Shown: in pieces, positions 34,336 through 43,051 of the stretch | Numbering within the stretch: the first letter of the stretch is position 1 | How the letters are laid out: every line of letters begins with the position of its first letter | Assembly (NCBI RefSeq): GCF_015557435.1 | Contig: NZ_JADNOH010000099.1 | Span: forward strand, 1-64,000 | Source of the DNA: Collinsella aerofaciens | GTDB taxonomy: Bacteria > Actinomycetota > Coriobacteriia > Coriobacteriales > Coriobacteriaceae | Direction: 5' to 3' | Length of the DNA stretch: 64,000 nucleotides | Translations under genes and position numbers: made by a program | Notes under the pieces: model-generated | Told to the model about the DNA's origin: nothing | The model's database searches: none | Seen by the model: the letters and a program-made list of their open reading frames with translations, nothing else

Positions 34336-35931
34336 CTACGCGCGGATAACCTTGTCGACGTTTTGCAGCTGCAGCTCGTCGCCATCCTGACCCTCGATGC
34401 GCACGTTCTGCAGGTCGAGGACTTTCACGTTCTGCGCGATGATGCCCTGGCGCACCATGGGCTCCACGCCGCAGGCCATGGCCGGCACAAAGGGCTCGGC
34501 ATCGGCGGCAAAGGTCACATGGACATCCTGGAACGTCAGACGCGTCACCTTGCTCTCGGGCAGGCCCGTAATGTAGGCCGCAGCGGCATGGCAGTTGGTG
34601 GCCTCGATATCGCAGAACGTCGTGGCGCCAAAGCCGGGCGTGCGGTCGTCGACGGGCAGTGCCTCGCGGTTCTGGACGTAATCGGTCTTGCCGTCCTTGT
34701 CGCAGAAGTAGAACGAGTTGACCACGAAGGGCGTAAGCACCTTGTCCATGCGAATGTGCTCGAAGGTGATGCCCTCGTTGACGGCGTCCTTACCGCGACC
34801 GCGACGGGTCTTGACGCGCAGACCGCGGTCGGTGCGCTCGAACAGGCACTTGCTCACGGTGAGGTCCTTGATGCCGCCGGCCGCCTCGGAACCCAAGACC
34901 ACGGCGCCGTGGCCATCGTGCATGTAGCAGTGCGAGATCAGCACGTCGTGCGTTGCGGGGCGGAGCTCGGGCTCAATACCCAGCTTGCCGCTCTTGATGG
35001 CGATGCAGTCGTCGCCCACCGAGAACTGGCAGCCCAGGATACGGACAAAGCCGCAGCTCTCGGGGTCGAAGCCATCGGTGTTGTGGGAGTTCTTGGGACC
35101 CTCGATGGACAGGCAGAGCGCATCGACGTGCTCGCACAGGATGGGGTGGATGTTCCATGCCGGGCTGTTGCGGACGGTAAAGCCGACCAGACTCACGTTC
35201 TCGCACTCGGACAGGAAGATCATGCGCGGACGGGCGACCTCGCGGCCCTCCTCGGGACGGAAGATGTTCTTAAAGTCCTTGTTCCACCAGTTGTCCTCAG
35301 CAAAATCGGTCTGGCCATCGATCGCGCCGCGGCCATAGATGCACACGTCGTGCACGCTTAAGCCGGTAAAGGTGGAGCAATAGGTCGAGAAGCTCTCGCC
35401 CTCCCAGCGGCCCAGCGGGGTCATGTCGGTACCGGCGTAACCGGCACCCTCGTCGCCCTTGACCGTACCGGGGATGTAGGCAAGCGCCGCGCGGTCGTGA
35501 CGGGCCAGCAGCACGGCACCCTCGGCAAGCTCGATGTTGATATTGCTCTTGAGGAAGAGCGACTTGATGCGGTAGTTGCCGGCGGGGATCAGCACGCGGC
35601 CACCCTTGGGGCAGGCCATGATGGCAGCCTGGATGTTGGTGGTGTCGTCGTGCTCGGCATCGCCCTTGGCGCCGCAGTCGCGAACGTTAATGGTGAAAGG
35701 CTCTGCCGGCGTAGTGACGCCCACGCTCAGCTCGCGCTCGCTGCAAACAAAGCGGATCAGGTTGCGCTTGCCGGGAACCAGACCGTCGACATAGGTCTCG
35801 ACCGTGTTCGTGGTGCCGGCGGGCTCGTCGTTGACAAAGATCTCCCACGTATCGGCGCAAGTAAAGTAGCCGCCGTCGTCGAGCTCGATCACGGCCGCGC
35901 GGGCGTTGCGCCAGATAACGTTCGTCTCCAT
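34336..35931 (-). CDS. GH28 polygalacturonase/exo-polygalacturonase
   Basis: 531 residues. An N-terminal segment with fibronectin-like strands (about 1-85) precedes the GH28 beta-helix. Catalytic motifs are present in order: NTDGFDPESC, GDDCIAIKSG, GHGAVVLGSE and the RVKTRRG site. No signal peptide, so it probably acts on imported oligogalacturonides and releases galacturonate for UxaC. ATG at 35931 follows GAGGGAG by seven bases; a TTG 15 bases earlier is less likely. It follows the symporter gene across a terminator. Confidence 0.9.
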   Translation of the reverse strand: METNVIWRNARAAVIELDDGGYFTCADTWEIFVNDEPAGTTNTVETYVDGLVPGKRNLIRFVCSERELSVGVTTPAEPFTINVRDCGAKGDAEHDDTTNIQAAIMACPKGGRVLIPAGNYRIKSLFLKSNINIELAEGAVLLARHDRAALAYIPGTVKGDEGAGYAGTDMTPLGRWEGESFSTYCSTFTGLSVHDVCIYGRGAIDGQTDFAEDNWWNKDFKNIFRPEEGREVARPRMIFLSECENVSLVGFTVRNSPAWNIHPILCEHVDALCLSIEGPKNSHNTDGFDPESCGFVRILGCQFSVGDDCIAIKSGKLGIEPELRPATHDVLISHCYMHDGHGAVVLGSEAAGGIKDLTVSKCLFERTDRGLRVKTRRGRGKDAVNEGITFEHIRMDKVLTPFVVNSFYFCDKDGKTDYVQNREALPVDDRTPGFGATTFCDIEATNCHAAAAYITGLPESKVTRLTFQDVHVTFAADAEPFVPAMACGVEPMVRQGIIAQNVKVLDLQNVRIEGQDGDELQLQNVDKVIRA

Positions 35932-35980
35932 GGGTTTCTCCCTCAAAAAGATTCTCTAAAAGTTAATTGTACGCTGTTGT

Positions 35981-36025
35981 AAAAAAGGGCCGTACCTGCC
36001 GGCGGATATCCGGTGGCACGGCCCT
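35981..36025 (-). terminator. Intrinsic terminator after the symporter
   Basis: On the minus strand an imperfect 16-bp stem (AGGGCCGT with ACGGCCCT at the base) is followed by TTTTTT. Read-through would join GH28 to the symporter transcript. Confidence 0.8.
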
Positions 36026-36048
36026 GTGATGTGGACGATGCGCTTGCC

Positions 36049-37608
36049 TTACTCGGCGGGCGTCACGCTGCCGTCCTGGAAGCCAACGTTATTGTGAGCG
36101 AAGCAGTCCTCATACTTGAAGCCGGAGAGCTCCTCGCAGAGCGCCTTGACCTCGGGCTGGACGTCGGCCATCTTGCCGCCCTCCTTGACGCGCTTGATCT
36201 CGTCGCAGAGGATGTCGCACTGCTCCTTGTCGATCTTGATGCCGCGGGCAAGGACAGCCGCGAGCAGGAAGAAGCCGGCGCAGCCGATGAGCATGTAGCC
36301 GCAGATGTACAGAGGCACGGTAGCGGGCTGGGTCACAGCGTCGCTGTTGCCGGCGGTCTGAATGAAGCCGGAGGCAGCGAGGACGATAGCCCATGCGTTG
36401 ACGGCGACAGCCTGGGCGATCTGCTGGCAGAGCTGCTGAGCGGAGCTGTAGATTCCCTCGCGACGACGCAGGGTGATGAGCTCATCGACATCGGGGATGT
36501 AGTTGAGCAGAACATCGGGCAGATACTGGAAGCCAACGTAGAAGAACTTCCAGATGGCGAAGATGATGGGGTAGGCGATCATGGCAATGGCGACCGTAGA
36601 GGTGCCGTTGATCTGACCAAAGGCGAAGTAGTTGTACGCAATGATGCACGCAGCGCAACCGACGTTGGCCAGGTACCAAGACTTGTGGAAGCCCTTCTTG
36701 GCCATGAGGGCAACCCAGATAGCGGTGCAGACGATAGCGACGACCTTGCCGGGCATCTCCATCACGGACTCGTAGGACTTAGGAATCTGCAGGCAGTAGA
36801 CGATGAAGAAGGACAGGCAGGCAGACCAGCAGGCAGCAGCGAGCTTCGTGGAGACCTGTGCGTACAGAACCTTACGGAAGGACTTGTTGCGGAAGGTGGA
36901 AACAACGTCGATGAAGAACTTCTTGATGCCCTCGCCGACGCTCTCGATCTTCTCCTGGGCAACCTCCTCGGGGGTGTGCTCCCAAGTGGACAGGTACACG
37001 CAGAGCAGCGAGATTGCCATGACCGAAGCGTTAATCGTAGCGATGATGAAGTAGCTGAACGGGTTGGTCTCGCCGAAAGTACCAAAGCCGAAGCCGACGA
37101 GTGCAGCCATCAGGAAGCCGGCAGCGTTACCAAAGAGGTGCTTGTAGCCGGTGAGGTACGTACGCTCCTTGAAGTCGTCGGTCATCTCGATGGTCAGCGG
37201 CGACAGGTTGGCGGTGCAGAACGTGTACGCGACGTTGTAGATCAGGTACAGCGCGAAGTAGTACGGGAAGCCAAACGGCGTAGCCACGAAGATGAGCGGC
37301 TCGGCGACCATCATCGGGATAGCCAGCAGAATCCAGAAACGGCGACGACCGAAGATACGGCCGACCTTGGTGGCGTAGAAGTTATCGGCCACGAAGCCCA
37401 TCAGCGGGCAAAGGATGGCGTTGAGGTAAATGGCGAACGAGCTGATCAGAGCAGCCTCGCCTGCGGACAGGCCACACTCCGTGGACAGGAACAGCACCAT
37501 GTAGCTGTGCGTAAAGCTCAGGGCACCGGAGTTGAGCATGCCGCCCATACCAAAGCCCAGGCGCGTCCAGAATGTGATCTTGCGCTTTTTACCGATCTTG
37601 TTAGTCAT
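36049..37608 (-). CDS. GPH-type (glycoside-pentoside-hexuronide) symporter of the MFS
   Basis: 519 residues with about 12 membrane helices. The first part (FGMGGMLNSGALSFTHSYMVLF, seen as two segments) and VGRIFGRRRFW in the loop between helices 2 and 3 match the cation symporter family for oligosaccharides and hexuronides. It probably imports uronates or short pectic oligosaccharides. ATG at 37608 follows GAGGGAGC. Three TGAACGTT operators lie upstream, so it should be induced together with the uxa genes. Confidence 0.85.
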   Translation of the reverse strand: MTNKIGKKRKITFWTRLGFGMGGMLNSGALSFTHSYMVLFLSTECGLSAGEAALISSFAIYLNAILCPLMGFVADNFYATKVGRIFGRRRFWILLAIPMMVAEPLIFVATPFGFPYYFALYLIYNVAYTFCTANLSPLTIEMTDDFKERTYLTGYKHLFGNAAGFLMAALVGFGFGTFGETNPFSYFIIATINASVMAISLLCVYLSTWEHTPEEVAQEKIESVGEGIKKFFIDVVSTFRNKSFRKVLYAQVSTKLAAACWSACLSFFIVYCLQIPKSYESVMEMPGKVVAIVCTAIWVALMAKKGFHKSWYLANVGCAACIIAYNYFAFGQINGTSTVAIAMIAYPIIFAIWKFFYVGFQYLPDVLLNYIPDVDELITLRRREGIYSSAQQLCQQIAQAVAVNAWAIVLAASGFIQTAGNSDAVTQPATVPLYICGYMLIGCAGFFLLAAVLARGIKIDKEQCDILCDEIKRVKEGGKMADVQPEVKALCEELSGFKYEDCFAHNNVGFQDGSVTPAE

Positions 37609-37690
37609 CGAGCTCCCTCTCTTTTCTCGATTGTCTTGTAACAAGACATTGGAGTCCATACCGATGTCTGTCTGCATATCGCCCACTCGT

Positions 37691-37867
37691 AGGGTGAACG
37701 TTTAGCTAGATTATGCGCGATTGCATATGATAGGTGAACGTTCACTTGTATATTATCCTTGAACGGTCGTTTTTTGCCGTTAAACGGATATCTGACTTGA
37801 AAAAAATCACGATTACATAGGTATTGAGTGGGTTTAAATTTGAGGTCGATTAGGTGAACGTTTATTG
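37691..37867. promoter_or_regulatory. Three uronate-type operators before the symporter
   Basis: AGGGTGAACGTTTAGC (37691-37706), AGGTGAACGTTCACTT (37732-37747) and AGGTGAACGTTTATTG (37852-37867) share the AGGTGAACGTT half-site. Spacing of 41 and 120 bp could allow looping. The rest of 37609-37987 is AT-rich promoter DNA without a gene. Confidence 0.65.
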
Positions 37868-37919
37868 TTTTCGCCGCTCCCGTACCCTCAGGAAGACACG
37901 CCCGAACAGACAGAACAAA

Positions 37920-37955
37920 CATGGCCCCGCCGGGAACACTCCCGACGGGGCCATG
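37920..37955 (-). terminator. Terminator of the uxaCBA operon
   Basis: CATGGCCCCGCCGGGA pairs with TCCCGACGGGGCCATG (one mismatch) and is followed on the minus strand by TTTGTT. Confidence 0.75.
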
Positions 37956-37987
37956 GTCAATAGCGCCCTATGCGAACCCATTTACCG

Positions 37988-39472
37988 CTACAGGCAGACG
38001 CCATCCTTCCAAATGCTGATCTCGTGGCAGCCGCGACGCTCGGCACTCGTAAGCTTGCCGCTCGCCGTGTCCAGCACCATCTGATACAGGTCGTCGGCAG
38101 CCTCATCGAGCGTGCGCTCGCCCGTAGCCACCACGCCGGCGTTAAAGTCCATCCAGTTGGCCTTGTGGTCGCACAGACGCTGGTTGGTGAACACCTTGAG
38201 TGTAGGCGCCGGTGCGCCAAACGGCGTGCCGCGGCCGGTCGAGAACAGGATTACGTGGCAGCCGGCAGCCGTCAGGGCCGTGGTGGATACCATGTCGTTG
38301 CCCGGACCGCACAGCATGTTCAGGCCATGCTTGGTAGCCTGACCGGCATACGGCAGCACGTCGACGATGGGGGCAGATCCGCCCTTTTGCACGCAGCCGC
38401 AGCTCTTGTCCTCGAGCGTGGTAATGCCGCCGTCCTTGTTGCCGGGGCTCGGGTTCTCATAGACGACCTCGCCGTGGCTGATAAAGTAGTCCTTAAAGCC
38501 GTTGAGCATGTCGGAGGCGGCATTGAAGACGTCCTGGCTCTCACAGCGATCGAGCAGAATGCTCTCCGCGCCAAACATCTCGGGAACCTCGGTGAGCACC
38601 GACGTGCCGCCGCGGGCGACAACCATATCGCTCACGCGACCGATCGTGGGGTTGGCGGTAATGCCCGAAAGACCGTCAGAGCCGCCGCACTTAAGGCCAA
38701 TGACCAGCTCGGAGGCAGGAATGGGCTCACGCTTGGCCTGCTTGGCCAGGTCGGCAAGCTCGGACAGGATCTTGTGACCCTCGACCTGCTCGTCGGCTAC
38801 ATCCTGGCAGGCGAGGAATCGAACGCGCTCGCGATCAAAGTCACCGAGCTCGTCGAGTACCTGCTGGTGCGTGCAGTTTTCGCAACCGAGGGACAGGAAC
38901 AGCACACCCGCAGCGTTTGCGTGACGCGAGAGCGCCACCAGCAGACGGCGCGTCTGGGCATGGTCGGCACCGGTCTGCGAGCAGCCAAAGGGATGCGGGA
39001 AGTAGTAAACGCCCTCCAGCGAGCCCTCGACCAGATCCTGAGCCTGCTCGCACATGGCACGTGCGACCTCGTTGACGCAGCCGACCGTGGGGATGATCCA
39101 CAGCTCGTTGCGCGTGGCGGCGCGGCCATCGGCGCGACGGAAGCCCATAAAGGTCTCGGGCTCAACCGGCTCAACGACCGGATGCGTCGGGTTGTAAGCG
39201 TACTCGACCTCGCCCGAAAGGTTGGTCTTGACGTTATGCGTATGAAGCCACTGACCGGGCTGGATGTCGCCCGTCACGTGACCGATAGGAAGACCGTACT
39301 TGACGACGTCCTCCCCCGCCGCAATGGCACGCACGGCCATCTTGTGGCCCTGCGGAATATCCTCCGCGGCAACGACCTCGCCCACCCCGGGAACCGCGAC
39401 GGCGGTGCCCTTGGCAAGCGGCGACAGCGCGACGATCACGTTGTCGGCCGGATTGATCTGGATAGTATTCAT
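37988..39472 (-). CDS. uxaA: Altronate dehydratase
   Basis: 494 residues, the usual length. An N-terminal SAF domain (ALSPLAKGTAVAVPGVG...GHKMAVRAIAAGE) is followed by the catalytic domain with GCSQTGADHAQT, LGCENCTHQQ, LKCGGSDGLSGITANP and FSTGRGTPFG. The conserved Cys residues probably bind Fe2+. It dehydrates altronate to KDG, completing the galacturonate branch. Last gene of uxaC-uxaB-uxaA; a small hairpin (39513-39540) separates it from uxaB. Confidence 0.95.
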   Translation of the reverse strand: MNTIQINPADNVIVALSPLAKGTAVAVPGVGEVVAAEDIPQGHKMAVRAIAAGEDVVKYGLPIGHVTGDIQPGQWLHTHNVKTNLSGEVEYAYNPTHPVVEPVEPETFMGFRRADGRAATRNELWIIPTVGCVNEVARAMCEQAQDLVEGSLEGVYYFPHPFGCSQTGADHAQTRRLLVALSRHANAAGVLFLSLGCENCTHQQVLDELGDFDRERVRFLACQDVADEQVEGHKILSELADLAKQAKREPIPASELVIGLKCGGSDGLSGITANPTIGRVSDMVVARGGTSVLTEVPEMFGAESILLDRCESQDVFNAASDMLNGFKDYFISHGEVVYENPSPGNKDGGITTLEDKSCGCVQKGGSAPIVDVLPYAGQATKHGLNMLCGPGNDMVSTTALTAAGCHVILFSTGRGTPFGAPAPTLKVFTNQRLCDHKANWMDFNAGVVATGERTLDEAADDLYQMVLDTASGKLTSAERRGCHEISIWKDGVCL

Positions 39473-39550
39473 TACAAAGAGTCCTAACCCTACAGGTTGA
39501 GCAGAAGTCAGCGGGCGCCCGCCAGTTGCCCGGCGGGCGCACAGAAGGAT

Positions 39551-41065
39551 TTAGGCCTGGGCGTTGGCAAATGCCTGCTTGGCGCCCTCGGCGCGCACAA
39601 CGGCAAGCGCGTTGACGACAAACTCCTCAAGGCCGGCGATCTGCGTAAGGTCCTCGCCCCACATCTGCTCGTTGCTGAGCACGTCGTGCACCAGCTCGGC
39701 ATCGTCTGCACCGGCGTGGGCGGCGTAGAAATCGAGCACGAAGGCATCGTCCTGAGCGGTGTACTCGGTGCCGTCGGCGCGGCGCAGGTGCAGGCCATCG
39801 CCCTCGCGAGCAACGAGCTCCTGCGTATAGAAGGCAATGAGCGTAGCGAGGCTCGTCGCCAGGCACTTGGGCAGGTTGCCGGTCTCGGCAACATAGTCCT
39901 TGAGCGTGGGCAGGTCGCGAGCACGCCATTTGGCGGTTGAGTTGAGGCAAATGGAGAGCAGCGCGTGGTCGATAAACGGGTTGTCGAAGCGGTTCTCGAC
40001 GGCGGCGGCAAAGGCCTTGCAGTCCTCGACATCAAGATCGGCGGCAAGCGTCGGGATGACCTCGTCGTAGAGCATGGTGTTCATGAAGCCGCGAACGGTC
40101 TCGTCATGCATGCAATCGCGCACGATGTCAAAGCCGGCAACCCAGGAACCCGGAACAAAGGCAGTGTGGGCGCCGTTGAGGATGCGAACCTTGCGCTTCT
40201 TGTACGGGGTGACATCGGGGGTCACAAAGACGCCCGGCAGGCCGGCCTTCACGAAGGGCAGACGCTCCTTGAGCGACTCATCGCCCTGGATACCCCACAT
40301 CTGGAAGGGCTCGCGCACGGCCAGGAAGGGATCCTCGTAGCCCAGGCGCTCGGCCACGGCAGCGGCCTCCTTGGGGTCGCGGATACGGCCGGGGACGATA
40401 GTGTCGACGAGCGTGGTGCAGACGGTGCAGTCGTTGGCCATCCACTGCGCAAACTCGTCCTCCCAGCCCCAGTCGCTCACGTACTGGTTCATGATGCGCA
40501 GCAGCTCCTCGCCGTTGTGATCGATGAGCTCACAGGCGAGCACGATGACGCCCGGCTTGCCGGCGGCCCAGCGGGTGTGGAGCACCTGGGCAAGCTTGGC
40601 GGGGAAGCTCGCGGGCGGCATGTCGTCGGCCTTGCAGGACGGATCGTAGGCGATACCGGCCTCGGTGGTGTTGGAGACGATAATCTCCAAATCGTCGGAG
40701 ACGGCGACCTCCATCATGGCGCGGTAGTCGTCCTCGCGATACGGATTGAGGCAGCGGCTGCAGGCGCTGATCACACGGGACTCGTCGACCGTGTTGCCGC
40801 TCTCCTTGCCGCGCACCAGCACGGTGTACAGGTCATCCTGAGCGTTAATGCCGTCGGCAAAGCCAAAGGCACCGCTGATGGGCTGGACCATGACAACCTT
40901 GCCGTTCCAGCCGGTTGCCTCGTTGCCCATGTCAAAGAAGCGGTCGACAAAGGCGCGCAGGAAATTGCCCTCGCCAAACTGCAGAACCTTCTCGGGCGCG
41001 TCCTTGGGCAGCAGGTAGCCCTTGTAGCCGATCTTCTCGAGCGTCTCGTAGCTGATGTTCTCCAT
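39551..41065 (-). CDS. uxaB: Tagaturonate reductase (altronate oxidoreductase)
   Basis: 504 residues of the mannitol dehydrogenase-like family, with the opening VLQFGEGNFLRAFVDRF NAD-binding region. The catalytic Lys region is KKRKVRILNGAHTAF, typical of UxaB. It reduces tagaturonate to altronate with NADH. ATG at 41065 follows AGGAGAG. A hairpin (41105-41136) lies between uxaC and this gene. Confidence 0.95.
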   Translation of the reverse strand: MENISYETLEKIGYKGYLLPKDAPEKVLQFGEGNFLRAFVDRFFDMGNEATGWNGKVVMVQPISGAFGFADGINAQDDLYTVLVRGKESGNTVDESRVISACSRCLNPYREDDYRAMMEVAVSDDLEIIVSNTTEAGIAYDPSCKADDMPPASFPAKLAQVLHTRWAAGKPGVIVLACELIDHNGEELLRIMNQYVSDWGWEDEFAQWMANDCTVCTTLVDTIVPGRIRDPKEAAAVAERLGYEDPFLAVREPFQMWGIQGDESLKERLPFVKAGLPGVFVTPDVTPYKKRKVRILNGAHTAFVPGSWVAGFDIVRDCMHDETVRGFMNTMLYDEVIPTLAADLDVEDCKAFAAAVENRFDNPFIDHALLSICLNSTAKWRARDLPTLKDYVAETGNLPKCLATSLATLIAFYTQELVAREGDGLHLRRADGTEYTAQDDAFVLDFYAAHAGADDAELVHDVLSNEQMWGEDLTQIAGLEEFVVNALAVVRAEGAKQAFANAQA

Positions 41066-41104
41066 CGATGTCTCTCCTTAGATTGCTGTTAGCGTGCAGG
41101 CAAA

Positions 41105-41136
41105 ACGGGGGCGCCGCGTGTGGCAACGGCGCTCCC
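41105..41136. terminator. Intercistronic hairpin between uxaC and uxaB
   Basis: CGGGGGCGCCG pairs with CGGCGCTCCCG (one mismatch). There is no T-run, so it may reduce rather than stop read-through. Confidence 0.4.
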
Positions 41137-41161
41137 GAGTTCGGTGTGATTCGATGCGGGT

Positions 41162-42589
41162 TTAGGCCTCGACGGTATCCAGGTCAAAGCCAAAGTAGCG
41201 GACCGCGTTGTTGTAGCTAATGTCGCGCACGATGGCTCCCAGCAGCTCCATGTCGACCGGATACTTGCCCTGCTCGACCCACTCGCCGATCACGCCGCAC
41301 AGCACGCGACGGAAGTACTCATGACGCGGGTAGGACAGGAAGGAGCGGGAATCGGTAAGCATGCCCACAAAGTTGCCCAGCACGCCCTCGTTAGCCAGAG
41401 CCGTGAGCTGCTCGCGCATACCGATCTCGTTGTCGTTGAACCACCAGGCAGAGCCGTTCTGGATCTTACCGGCGGTCGGAGCCTCCTGGAAGCAGCCCAT
41501 CACGGTATCGATCATGGTGTTGTCGATGGGGTTCAGGCTGTACAGAATGGTCTTGGGCAGACCCGTGGCCTCCTGGATGGAGTTGAGGAAATCGGCCAGC
41601 TGGTCGGACGGCGTGTAGTTGGAGATGCAGTCGTAGCCGGTGTCGGGACCGAGCTTGGCGAACATAGCGCGGTTGTTGTCACGCTTGCAGCCAAAGTGCA
41701 GCTGCATGGCCCAGCCAAGGCGGACATACTCGCCGGCGACGAACTGCATAAAGGCCGTCTTGTACTTGAGGACCTCGTCCTCGGCAAGCGGCTCGGCGGC
41801 AAGGCCCTTGGCAAAGATAGTCTCGATCTCGTCGGCGGTAGCCGGAACGTACATAACGTAGTCGAGCGCGTGGTCGGAAGCGCGGCAGCCCAGCTCGTGG
41901 GCAACGTCGTAGCGCTTGGAGATGGCAGCCTTCATGCCCTCGAAGTCGCTGATCTCAACGCCAGCAACCTCGGAGAGATGCTTGCAGTAGTCGGCGAACT
42001 CCTGGCCACGCTCGATGCGCAGGGCGGCATCGGGGCGCATGGCGGGAACGACCTGAACGTCAAAACTGTCGTCGGCGGCAATCTTCTTGTGCCACTCAAA
42101 GCTGTCGGCGGGGTCGTCGGTAGTGCAGATCATGCGGACGTTGGACTGCTTGATCAGGTTGCGGCAGGTAAAGCTGGCCTCAGCGAGCTTGGCGTTGGCA
42201 AGGTCCCAGACCTCCTGAGCGGTTTTGCCGTTCAGGACGCCCTCGTAGCCAAAGTAACGCTTAAGCTCCAGGTGGCTCCACTCAAAGACGGGGTTGCCCA
42301 CACAACGGCCCAAGGTCTCGGCCCACTTCTGGAACTTCTCGCGAGCAGGGGCATCGCCGGTAATGAAGCGCTCGTCGACGCCGTTGGCACGCATCAGGCG
42401 CCACTTGTAGTGGTCACCGCCCAGCCAAACCTCGGTGATGTTCTCAAAACGCTTGTCGTCCCAGATCTCCTTGGGAGAAATGTGGCAGTGGTAGTCAACG
42501 ATGGGCATGCCCTCGGCAAAGTTGTGGAACAGCTCCTCACCGGTTTTGGTGCTCAGCAGGAAATCCTGATCGTCCATGAAGTTTTTCAT
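41162..42589 (-). CDS. uxaC: Uronate isomerase (glucuronate/galacturonate isomerase)
   Basis: 475 residues, the typical length. Signatures include the metal-site VDYHCHISPKEIW near residue 35, LGGDHYKWRLMRANG, ICTTDDPADS, LHFGCKRDNN and the C-terminal LTDSRSFLSYPRHEYFRR. It converts galacturonate to tagaturonate, or glucuronate to fructuronate. ATG at 42589 follows GAGGGG by seven bases. First gene of the uxaCBA operon, with two strong TGAACGTTCA operators upstream. Confidence 0.96.
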   Translation of the reverse strand: MKNFMDDQDFLLSTKTGEELFHNFAEGMPIVDYHCHISPKEIWDDKRFENITEVWLGGDHYKWRLMRANGVDERFITGDAPAREKFQKWAETLGRCVGNPVFEWSHLELKRYFGYEGVLNGKTAQEVWDLANAKLAEASFTCRNLIKQSNVRMICTTDDPADSFEWHKKIAADDSFDVQVVPAMRPDAALRIERGQEFADYCKHLSEVAGVEISDFEGMKAAISKRYDVAHELGCRASDHALDYVMYVPATADEIETIFAKGLAAEPLAEDEVLKYKTAFMQFVAGEYVRLGWAMQLHFGCKRDNNRAMFAKLGPDTGYDCISNYTPSDQLADFLNSIQEATGLPKTILYSLNPIDNTMIDTVMGCFQEAPTAGKIQNGSAWWFNDNEIGMREQLTALANEGVLGNFVGMLTDSRSFLSYPRHEYFRRVLCGVIGEWVEQGKYPVDMELLGAIVRDISYNNAVRYFGFDLDTVEA

Positions 42590-42641
42590 CAAACAACCCC
42601 TCTGTTGGCGGAGCGGGCGCATCGCGCGCTCGTTATCCTCT

Positions 42642-42697
42642 AGGTGAACGTTCACTATAGTAGTGCAAAATGGCGCGTTAGGTGAACGTTCACCTAA
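42642..42697. promoter_or_regulatory. Two uronate-type operators before uxaC
   Basis: AGGTGAACGTTCACTA (42642-42657) and the 20-bp perfect palindrome TTAGGTGAACGTTCACCTAA (42678-42697) lie 36 bp apart centre to centre. A partial site GGGGTGAACGG follows near 42706. This is the best match to the operator class in the window. Confidence 0.75.
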
Positions 42698-42825
42698 CCA
42701 TCACGGGGTGAACGGTAGGTTTTGGGCGTTTAACGGTTGTCACAAGGATCGCGCCGCACATATTGCGGCCCACAAAGCCATCCGACTATGGGCTCATAGC
42801 GCCTTCCGTCAGGGTGGGTCCCCAT

Positions 42826-43026
42826 GCGACGTGCATTTTTGAGAGTATTCTGCAGCGCAGGGTCCCAAATACAGCCCGAAGCACCTTATTTGCCCCATGC
42901 ACCGTGCTTGATTGGCACAAAGAAGGGCCTTTGATGGCAAAACTCGCCACCAAAGGCCCTCAAAACAGTCGTTATGCCCCTCTCCGGGACCCAACGTTGC
43001 TGAATACTCTCAAAAATGCACGTCGC
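42826..43026. repeat. Palindromic repeat with ACGTGCATTTTTGAGAGTATTC-like ends
   Basis: Arms of 41 bases (42826-42866 and 42986-43026) are inverted copies with about five mismatches. The centre has a smaller hairpin (GGGCCTTTG and CAAAGGCCC). A single related end occurs at 56094-56125, so this looks like a dispersed non-autonomous element rather than only a terminator for the lacI-type gene. No gene lies in 42590-43051. Confidence 0.6.
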
Positions 43027-43051
43027 TGGCGGGGGTACCCGCCCAGACCGG

